NCBI GenBank assembly: GCA_046295655.1
Contig: JBKBMT010000073.1
Span: forward strand, 1-12,262
Origin: JBKBMT01 sp046295655
GTDB taxonomy: Bacteria > Pseudomonadota > Alphaproteobacteria > Rhodobacterales > Rhodobacteraceae
Reading direction: 5' to 3'
DNA length: 12,262 nucleotides
In this document: positions 6,651-12,262 of the stretch, piece after piece
How the letters are laid out: each line of letters opens with the position of its first letter
Position numbering within the stretch: the stretch's first letter is position 1
The notes under the pieces: model-generated
The model's input: only the letters and a program-made list of their open reading frames with translations
What the model was told of the DNA's origin: nothing
Database searches by the model: none
Position numbers and translations under genes: made by a program

Positions 6651-9062
6651 TCAGGCGAGACCGGCCTCGGCCAGCAGCCGCGCGGCCATGTCGTCCATGA
6701 GCCGCTCGCGTCCCGCACCCTGGATCGGGACACGGCCGGGTTCCAGCAGCAGCGGCGCGGCCAGCGGCGTCACCCGCGGCAGGTGCAGATGGTCGATCCG
6801 GTCGCCGACCCGGTCCAGCATCGCCTCGATGCGGCCGAAATCCACCAGCCCCCGCGCCGCTTCCTCCTGCGTGATGCGCAGCAGCAGATGGTCGGGGTCG
6901 TGGCGGCGCAAGGTGTCGTAGAGGATGTCGGACGAGAACGTGGCCTGCCGCCCGGTCTTGCGCGCTCCGGCCCGCGACTGTTCGATCAGCCCGGCGACGA
7001 TGGCCACGGCGCGGAACGTGCGCTTCATCACCGCATTCCCGGCCAGCCACCCCTCGAGCCCCGCGCGCAACGCGTCGCGGTCGAGCAATGGCAGGATGTC
7101 GGGCACCGGCCGCAGCCCCCAGATCAGCGTCGCATAGTCGGTCGCGACAAAGCCCAGGGGGTCCAGCCCCGCCTCCTCCATGCGTTTCGTGACCAGCAGG
7201 CCCAGCGTCTGCTGCGCGTTGCGGCCCGCAAAGCCGTAGATACAGGTCTGCGCCCGGCCCTCGGCAGGGAAGCTTTCGACCAGCAGCCGCCCGGGTTCCG
7301 GCAGCCGCGACACCTCGCGTTGCAGAGCGAGCCAGCCGGCGGTATGGGCCGGCAGATCGGGCCATCGCGGCGCCTGGAAGATGCGCAGGATGAGGTCGGA
7401 AAGCAGGGTCGAGGTGGCGAACTTGGTGCCGTTGAACACAGCGACCTTCGGCTCGCGCCCGGGGCTGCGGCTCACCTCTACCGTCAGGTCGCGCAAGCCC
7501 TCGTAACGCACGATCTCGCCGCCGATCAGGAATGTGTCGCCCGGCGTCAGGGTAGCCGCGAACCCCTCCTCGACCTCGCCCAGCGGCGCGCCGCCGCGGC
7601 CCCGCAGCCGGACCTTGAGGGTTTCCACGTCGATGATCGTCCCGAGATTCTGCCGGATCACCGCAGCAGAGCGCGGATCGCGCAGGTGCCACAGACCGTT
7701 GCGCAGGATCAGCCGACGCCAGCGGTCATAGGCCCGCAGCGCATAGCCGCCGGTCGCCACGAAATCCAGACAGTCGTCGAAGCGCGCGCGGCCGAGGCTG
7801 GCATAGGGCCCGGCACCGCGCACCTCGGCGAACAGCGCATCGGCATCGAACGGGCCGGCGCAGGCGGTGGCGAGGATGTGCTGGCACAGCACGTCCGAAG
7901 GTCCGGGCCCCCGCGGGGCACCGTCCAGCCGGCGCGCCCGGACGGCCTGCAACGCGGCCTGGCATTCCACCACCTCGAACCGGTTCGCGGGCACCAGAAC
8001 GGCGCGCGACGGGGCATTGTAGCGGTGATTGGCCCGGCCGATCCGCTGCACCAGCCGCTTGACGTTCTTCGGCGCCCCGACCTGCACGACAAGGTCCACG
8101 TCGCCCCAGTCTATGCCCAGATCCAGGCTGCCGGTGCAGACCACCGCCCGCAGCGCCCCCGCGGCCATGGCCGCCTCGACCCGCGCCCGCTGCTCCCGCG
8201 CAAGGCTGCCGTGGTGGATGCCGACCGGCAGGCCGTCGTCGTTCGCCATCCAGAGGGCATGGAAGAACAGTTCCGCCTGCGCGCGGGTGTTGTGGAAAAC
8301 AAGCGTGGTTCGGTGCCGGCGGATGAGGTCGAGCACCTCGGGGATCGCATGGCGCCCGCCGCCCCCGGCCCAGGGCGGCGGCGCTGCGGTGTCGAGCATC
8401 GATATGTCCGGGTCCGGCCCGGGGTCGGCGATCAGGATCGCGCAGGCATGGGGATGTGGCGCCATGAACCCGGCCAACGCCGGCGGATCCTCGACTGTGG
8501 CCGAAAGCCCGACCCGGCGAAGCCCCGGCGCCAGCCGCTCGAGCCGTGCGAGCTGCAGCATCAACTGGTCGCCGCGCTTCGATTCCGCCAGGGCGTGGAT
8601 CTCGTCCACCACCACCCGCCGAAGCGCGCCGAAGATGCGCGGCGCATCCTCGTAGCTTAGCATCAGGGCAAGGCTTTCGGGCGTGGTCAGCAGGATGTGC
8701 GGCGGGTCGGCGCGCTGGCGCCGCCGGGCGTGGGCCCCGGTGTCGCCGGTGCGATCCTCGATCCGTATCGCAAGCCCCGCGCCCTCGACCGGCGCGCGCA
8801 GGTTGCGGGCGATATCTGCGGTCAGCGCCTTCAGCGGCGAGACATATACCGTGTGCAGGCCCGGAGCCGGCGCGATGCCAAGCTCGGCCAGCGTCGGAAG
8901 GAAGCCCGCCAGCGTCTTGCCGCCGCCGGTCGGCGCGATCAGCAGCATCGCCCTTTCGTCCGCCCGCGCCAGCATCTCGGCCTGGTGCGGGTGCAGCACC
9001 CAGCCACGGGCGGCGATCCAGTCGGAAAGGGGGCGGGGCAGGGCGGCCATGGCGGCCAACAT
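6651..9062 (-). CDS. Lhr-type DEXH helicase, ligase-associated DNA damage response
   Basis: This 803-residue superfamily 2 helicase is of the Lhr-Core type: two RecA-like domains, then a winged-helix and beta-barrel region. Visible motifs are Walker A APTGGGKT (43-50), TTPESL (126-131), DEIH (153-156), SAT (187-189) and QRIGRANHR (339-347). It fits the ligase-associated helicase group, which works with PdeM, an exonuclease and an ATP-dependent ligase; the directly following pdeM supports this. Ligase and exonuclease genes are not adjacent. ATG at 9062 is preceded by a G-rich stretch; ATG at 9050 is an alternative that would remove four residues. It starts 27 bases after the stop of the Tad-associated ATPase, with no terminator visible, so shared transcription is likely. 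Confidence 0.93.
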   Translation of the reverse strand: MLAAMAALPRPLSDWIAARGWVLHPHQAEMLARADERAMLLIAPTGGGKTLAGFLPTLAELGIAPAPGLHTVYVSPLKALTADIARNLRAPVEGAGLAIRIEDRTGDTGAHARRRQRADPPHILLTTPESLALMLSYEDAPRIFGALRRVVVDEIHALAESKRGDQLMLQLARLERLAPGLRRVGLSATVEDPPALAGFMAPHPHACAILIADPGPDPDISMLDTAAPPPWAGGGGRHAIPEVLDLIRRHRTTLVFHNTRAQAELFFHALWMANDDGLPVGIHHGSLAREQRARVEAAMAAGALRAVVCTGSLDLGIDWGDVDLVVQVGAPKNVKRLVQRIGRANHRYNAPSRAVLVPANRFEVVECQAALQAVRARRLDGAPRGPGPSDVLCQHILATACAGPFDADALFAEVRGAGPYASLGRARFDDCLDFVATGGYALRAYDRWRRLILRNGLWHLRDPRSAAVIRQNLGTIIDVETLKVRLRGRGGAPLGEVEEGFAATLTPGDTFLIGGEIVRYEGLRDLTVEVSRSPGREPKVAVFNGTKFATSTLLSDLILRIFQAPRWPDLPAHTAGWLALQREVSRLPEPGRLLVESFPAEGRAQTCIYGFAGRNAQQTLGLLVTKRMEEAGLDPLGFVATDYATLIWGLRPVPDILPLLDRDALRAGLEGWLAGNAVMKRTFRAVAIVAGLIEQSRAGARKTGRQATFSSDILYDTLRRHDPDHLLLRITQEEAARGLVDFGRIEAMLDRVGDRIDHLHLPRVTPLAAPLLLEPGRVPIQGAGRERLMDDMAARLLAEAGLA

Positions 9063-9089
9063 AGGCGCCCCCCGCCGCCCGTCACAGGG

Positions 9090-10406
9090 TCAGCGGGCGA
9101 TCTTCTCCTCGCGGACGAACATGTTGGCCCAGGCCCGGTCGATCAGGGCCGGCGTCATCTGATAGGGGATGCCCTCGAATTCGCAGATCGCGATCATCTG
9201 GTCGATCAGGAACACCGGCTGGTAGTTGGCGAAGTTGTTGTCGATGGTCGGATACTTGACCTTCAGCAGATAGCGCAGCGCCTCCTCGTTCAGCGGCATC
9301 TTCTTCTTGCGGGCGACCATGGCGAAGATCTTCAGGAACATCTCCTGGTTCGGGCCGTCGATCTTGATCTTGAAGAAGATCCGCCGCAGCGCCGCGCCGT
9401 CGAAGATCTCGTTGGGGTGGAAGTTGGTCGAGAAGATCACCAGCGTGTCGAAGGGCACGATGAACTTCTCGCCCGACTGCAGGGCAAGGATGTCGTAGCC
9501 CATTTCCAGCGGCACGATCCAGCGGTTGACGATGGCCTGCGGCGGTTCCTCCTGACGGCCGAGGTCGTCGATGATGAAGATGCCGCCGGTGGCCTTCATC
9601 TGCAGGCTGGCCTGATAGGTGCGGGCGACCGGGTTGTAGGCGAGGTCCAGCATGTCGGTGCGCAGCTCGCCCCCGGTGATGACCGTCGGGCGCTCGCAAA
9701 GGACATAGCGGTTGTCGACCCGGTTCGCGGTGCGCCGCAGGCAGTTCGGGTCGTCGGTCGCGACCTCGGCCCTGGAATGGACGATCGGATCGTAGACCGT
9801 GATGACCTGACCCGAATATTCGATCGCCTTCGGCACGTAGATCTTGTCGCCCATCGCATCCCGGATCCCGTTCGAGATCGAGGATTTGCCGTTGCCGGGC
9901 GGGCCATACATCAGGATCGACCGCCCCGAGGTCACGGCCGGGCCCAGATGGTCCAGCAGCTGGTCGGGCAGGATCAGATGCCCCATGGCACCCACCAGCT
10001 GGTCGCGGGTCAGTCGGATGTCCCGAACCGACTGGCGCTTGACCTGCTCCCGGTAGGACTCGAGCGGCACCGGCATCGTGCCGTAGTATTCCGACTGCGC
10101 CAGCGCATCCAGCGCGCGCGCCTTGCCTGCCTCGGTCAGCTGATAGCCCATCTCGCTGCCGGCATTGGCGTGCAGCGTGCCGGTTGCCTCGATCAGGCGC
10201 TGGCCCCGGCACATGTGGATCAGGTCCTGAACCAGTGCCGGCGGCAGGCCCAGGGCACGGGACAGGTCGGACGCCATGTCGATGTTCATGCGGAACATCG
10301 TCTTGAGCAGGACGTCCTTCATCATCACATGGCTCAGCCCCACCTCTTCGAGCGAACGGGGTGAGGGCGGGGCGATAACATTGGCAACGGGGGTCTGCAC
10401 CGTCAT
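9090..10406 (-). CDS. AAA+ ATPase associated with the Tad/Flp pilus, with N-terminal winged helix
   Basis: This 438-residue protein resembles what databases call an ATPase with chaperone activity associated with Flp pilus assembly. It is distinct from the secretion motor TadA and the localisation protein TadZ. Residues about 30-110 look like a winged helix-turn-helix (DLSRALGLPPALVQDL, then YQLTEAGKARAL). The AAA+ core follows: Walker A GPPGNGKS (168-175), Walker B IFIIDD (276-281), sensor-1 STN (326-328) and candidate arginine fingers R341/R342. A C-terminal helical lid ends the protein. AGGAG six bases before ATG at 10406 fixes the start over an upstream in-frame ATG at 10433. It lies 91 bases after the prepilin peptidase and just before the Lhr helicase. 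Its exact job is not established; remodelling or assembly of pilus components is an inference from context. Confidence 0.85.
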   Translation of the reverse strand: MTVQTPVANVIAPPSPRSLEEVGLSHVMMKDVLLKTMFRMNIDMASDLSRALGLPPALVQDLIHMCRGQRLIEATGTLHANAGSEMGYQLTEAGKARALDALAQSEYYGTMPVPLESYREQVKRQSVRDIRLTRDQLVGAMGHLILPDQLLDHLGPAVTSGRSILMYGPPGNGKSSISNGIRDAMGDKIYVPKAIEYSGQVITVYDPIVHSRAEVATDDPNCLRRTANRVDNRYVLCERPTVITGGELRTDMLDLAYNPVARTYQASLQMKATGGIFIIDDLGRQEEPPQAIVNRWIVPLEMGYDILALQSGEKFIVPFDTLVIFSTNFHPNEIFDGAALRRIFFKIKIDGPNQEMFLKIFAMVARKKKMPLNEEALRYLLKVKYPTIDNNFANYQPVFLIDQMIAICEFEGIPYQMTPALIDRAWANMFVREEKIAR

Positions 10407-10412
10407 GCGCCA

Positions 10413-10417
10413 CTCCT
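10413..10417 (-). promoter_or_regulatory. Ribosome binding site that fixes the start of the AAA+ ATPase
   Basis: AGGAG on the minus strand lies six bases before ATG at 10406. The upstream in-frame ATG at 10433 has no comparable site and would add nine residues. Confidence 0.75.
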
Positions 10418-10485
10418 GTCTCGGCCGGTCCACCGTGTTCTGGACTGCGACCTAGGCAGGTTTCGCACGGGATCGTGGCGAAGTT

Positions 10486-10497
10486 GCGACCGGTCGC
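10486..10497. repeat. 12-base perfect palindrome after the prepilin peptidase stop
   Basis: GCGACCGGTCGC is perfectly self-complementary and touches the TGA stop of the prepilin peptidase gene (10500-10498). No T-run follows on the minus strand, so it is not a standard intrinsic terminator. It lies in the 91-base gap before the ATPase gene, where an mRNA hairpin or protein-binding site is possible. I found no convincing promoter in this gap. Confidence 0.4.
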
Positions 10498-10995
10498 TCA
10501 GCGGCCGGTTGCCACCGCCAGAAGCAGATAGATGGCCAGTGATCCGCCCAGCGCCAGCCCCATCGGAAACTTCCGGTGAGTCCAGGACGCCCAGTCCGGC
10601 GTCGCGGCGCGGAAGGCCGGGACCGCACGCAGGCCGCGATGGGCGACGAAGGCCGCGATCAGGGTGGCGGCGAACAGCGCCAGGAACAGACGCAGGTCGC
10701 CCAGCGCCACGAACGGCGCCATCGCGGCGGCGAATTTCGCATCTCCTGCCCCCAGCGCGCCCGCGACCGAAAGGACGAAACCGGCGACCAGGACCACTGC
10801 CAGATGGGTCCAGCGCCACCCCCATTCGGCGATCGGCAGGGCAAGGGGGCCGATCACCAGGAAGACCGCCACCAGCGCGATCACCGAGATGTTCGGGATC
10901 CGCATGAACTTCATGTCGCTCCAGGCGACCCAGAGCGCGATCGGGGCGACGAAGGGCAGGAACCACAGCGCCGCGGTGGCGTCGGTGGCGATCAT
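10498..10995 (-). CDS. tadV: Prepilin peptidase of the Tad pilus (TadV/CpaA family)
   Basis: This 165-residue inner-membrane aspartic protease cleaves Flp-type prepilins (and TadE/F pseudopilins) before pilus assembly. The two catalytic aspartates are visible: D27 in WSDMKFMRIPN and D85 in the GxGD motif LGAGDAKF. About four to five hydrophobic segments span the protein, near 8-26, 36-56, 64-82, 98-118 and 146-162. It lacks the N-methylating zinc domain of type IV PilD enzymes, as expected for the short TadV/CpaA class. Its ATG overlaps the stop of the upstream TPR lipoprotein gene by four bases (ATGA), so translation is coupled. Confidence 0.9.
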   Translation of the reverse strand: MIATDATAALWFLPFVAPIALWVAWSDMKFMRIPNISVIALVAVFLVIGPLALPIAEWGWRWTHLAVVLVAGFVLSVAGALGAGDAKFAAAMAPFVALGDLRLFLALFAATLIAAFVAHRGLRAVPAFRAATPDWASWTHRKFPMGLALGGSLAIYLLLAVATGR

Positions 10996-11849
10996 CCCGA
11001 CCGGGCGCCGTCGAGCGCGCGAAGCGACCGCACGGCTGCGTCGAAATGCTGCGGATGTGTGTCGATCGCTTCCTGCAGAAGCGCCTTGCCGGTGTTCACG
11101 TCGCCGGCCTTGATCGCGGTCAGCGCGAGCGTGTGCAGCAGCTCTGCCCGTTCGGTCTGGGTGGTCTGGACCACCGGCAGGTCGTATTTGCGCTGCGCCC
11201 CGCGGGCCATCACCAGGTTGTTCTTGGCGGTGAACATGTTGGGGTCGTATTTCAGCGCATCGAGGAACAGGCGCTCGGCCCCGGCCGCATCGCCGCGTGT
11301 CAGCTTCGAGAAGCCCCAGTTGTTCAGAACCCCGGCCGGACGGTTGGTCAGCCCCGCTGCCGTCTCGTAAAAGCTGTCGGCCTTGGACCAGTTCTTGTTG
11401 GCATCGGCCACCATCGCCTCCAGCCGGTAGCGCTGGAACGTCTCGTGGGTGGGGGGGATGCGGTTCAGCTCGGCCTCGGCCCGGGCCCAGTCGCCCGCGC
11501 GGATCAAGGCGTCGGCCAGTTCCACCCGGTCGTCATGCGTGCCGTCCGGGTTCTGCGCGACCTCGGTCCAGACCGGCACCGCCTCGCCTGCCCTCCCGGC
11601 GCGGACCAGCGATTTCGCAAGGCCCCGCTTCAGGTCGAGCCGGTCGGGGTTCTCGCTGCTGGCCTTGGCGAAATAGGTTACCGCCTCGCCCGGGTCGGCG
11701 ACCGTCAGCATGATGTCGCTGAGGTTGCTCTCGTCGATGACGTTGACGGATTTCATCGCGCGGCTCACGTCCGCATCGCCCGCCTTGTTGCAGGCAGACA
11801 CCCCGGCCGCACCCAGCAGGCACAGCCCCAGGAACACCCCTTGGCGCAT
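10992..11849 (-). CDS. tadD: TPR lipoprotein of the Tad pilus (TadD-like)
   Basis: This 285-residue protein has a lipoprotein signal peptide ending in the lipobox VSAC (C20). An array of tetratricopeptide-like helices follows through residue 280; the clearest repeat is LNNWGFSKLTRGDAAGAE with the following FLDALKYDPN. TadD proteins are outer-membrane lipoproteins thought to act as pilotins for the RcpA secretin of Tad systems. Size, lipidation and the adjacent prepilin peptidase gene support this assignment. A ribosome site (AAAGGA) precedes ATG at 11849, the gene starts 24 bases after another TPR gene, and its stop overlaps the start of the peptidase gene. A general TPR lipoprotein is the alternative, but the context argues for TadD. 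Confidence 0.82.
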   Translation of the reverse strand: MRQGVFLGLCLLGAAGVSACNKAGDADVSRAMKSVNVIDESNLSDIMLTVADPGEAVTYFAKASSENPDRLDLKRGLAKSLVRAGRAGEAVPVWTEVAQNPDGTHDDRVELADALIRAGDWARAEAELNRIPPTHETFQRYRLEAMVADANKNWSKADSFYETAAGLTNRPAGVLNNWGFSKLTRGDAAGAERLFLDALKYDPNMFTAKNNLVMARGAQRKYDLPVVQTTQTERAELLHTLALTAIKAGDVNTGKALLQEAIDTHPQHFDAAVRSLRALDGARSG

Positions 11850-11873
11850 TGTCGCGTCCTTTTCTGCTCGGCC

Positions 11874-12262
11874 TCACCGGCGCGACAGAAGCAGGTATTC
11901 CCCGGCCCCCCGCCGCACCAGCGCGAAGTTATGCTCTTCGTTGCCGGCAGGATAGCCGCGATTCTCGGTTCGCGCGATAGCCAATCGCAGGTTTTCGCGG
12001 ATGGAGTCCGAATTGCCACTGTCGAGCGCGAAGGCGCGCTCGAACACGCGGCGGGCTTCTCCGGTCTCGCCCTTCTCCATCAGGACGACGCCCAGGTTGT
12101 TCAACGCCGGCACGAAGTCGGGGTCAAGTTCCAGTGCGCGGCGCAGCATCTGTTCGGCCTGGCCGAGCCGCCCGAGATGCAGGTTGGCCGATCCGAGGGC
12201 GGACAGCACATCGGCATCCGCCCCGCGTTCCGAAGCCGCGCGCAGATAGGCCCGAAGCGCCA
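11874..12262 (-). CDS. TPR-repeat protein of the Tad cluster (partial, N-terminus outside window)
   Basis: The frame is open to the right edge, so only the last 128 complete codons are visible. They contain two to three tetratricopeptide repeats. The clearest pair begins VLSALGSANLHLGRLGQAE and continues with ALNNLGVVLMEKGETGEAR, followed by a C-terminal tail ending LLLSRR. A GTG at 12209 could be taken for a start, but the repeat register continues smoothly upstream of it (AYLRAASERGADAD), so it is internal. Tad clusters of Rhodobacteraceae often carry two consecutive TPR proteins, and this would be the first of the pair. It ends 24 bases before tadD on the same strand. Whether it is a lipoprotein cannot be judged because the N-terminus is missing. 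Confidence 0.78.
   Translation of the reverse strand, partial: ALRAYLRAASERGADADVLSALGSANLHLGRLGQAEQMLRRALELDPDFVPALNNLGVVLMEKGETGEARRVFERAFALDSGNSDSIRENLRLAIARTENRGYPAGNEEHNFALVRRGAGEYLLLSRR

Noticed and set aside
6609..8660. Plus-strand open frame of 683 codons opposite the helicase
   Set aside because: It is a shadow of the helicase reading frame, with low-complexity Arg/Gln/Pro-rich translation and no recognisable domain.
8697..10364. Plus-strand open frame of 555 codons opposite the AAA+ ATPase
   Set aside because: It is antisense to a gene with complete AAA+ motifs; its translation is unlike any family I know.
10420..10485. Promoter for the AAA+ ATPase in the gap after the prepilin peptidase
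   Set aside because: A TAGGTC -10-like hexamer is present but no -35 element lies at a suitable distance, so the call would be unsupported.
12207..12209. GTG at 12209 as the start of the right-edge TPR gene
   Set aside because: The same frame stays open to the window edge and the TPR repeat register continues upstream, so the GTG is an internal valine codon.

Overview
The window reads as chromosomal DNA of a high-GC alphaproteobacterium, most like the Rhodobacteraceae/Paracoccaceae. The reasons are strong G/C preference at third codon positions, the protein style, and a Tad (Flp) pilus gene cluster of the type common in that group. Nothing points to a plasmid, phage or insertion sequence. 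The assignment is inferred from gene content and composition, not from a search.

Apart from one gene end at the left edge, every gene lies on the minus strand, so transcription runs from high to low coordinates. In that direction the window holds: (1) the end of a Tad pilus cluster at 12262-9090, consisting of a TPR protein cut by the window edge, a TadD-like TPR lipoprotein, a TadV/CpaA-type prepilin peptidase and an AAA+ ATPase with an N-terminal winged helix; (2) an Lhr-type DEXH helicase and the metallophosphoesterase PdeM at 9062-5960, two members of the 'ligase-associated' DNA damage response set, following the ATPase by only 27 bases; (3) a tryptophan-catabolic unit at 5902-3743, kynU then kynA, with a 32-codon candidate small gene between them and an 18-base palindrome at its promoter; (4) a YkuD-type L,D-transpeptidase lipoprotein at 3646-3023; (5) a two-gene molybdenum hydroxylase of the isoquinoline oxidoreductase type at 2951-245, with a 16-base palindromic operator candidate over its promoter; (6) on the plus strand at 2-250, the C-terminal end of a flavodoxin-fold protein resembling the HemG protoporphyrinogen oxidase family, whose stop overlaps the stop of the molybdenum hydroxylase gene.

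The genes form four functional blocks. The Tad block assembles a surface pilus: peptidase processes prepilin, TadD-like lipoprotein supports secretin assembly, ATPase role is unknown. The helicase-PdeM pair is a DNA repair module without its usual ligase and exonuclease. KynA opens the tryptophan ring and KynU cleaves (formyl)kynurenine to anthranilate, but no kynurenine formamidase is present here. The hydroxylase block is a probably exported 2Fe-2S/molybdopterin enzyme with unknown substrate.

There is no gene-free stretch longer than 300 bases. The longest gaps are 3647-3742, 10407-10497 and 2952-3022. I see no tRNA, rRNA, CRISPR array, IS element or convincing intrinsic terminator.
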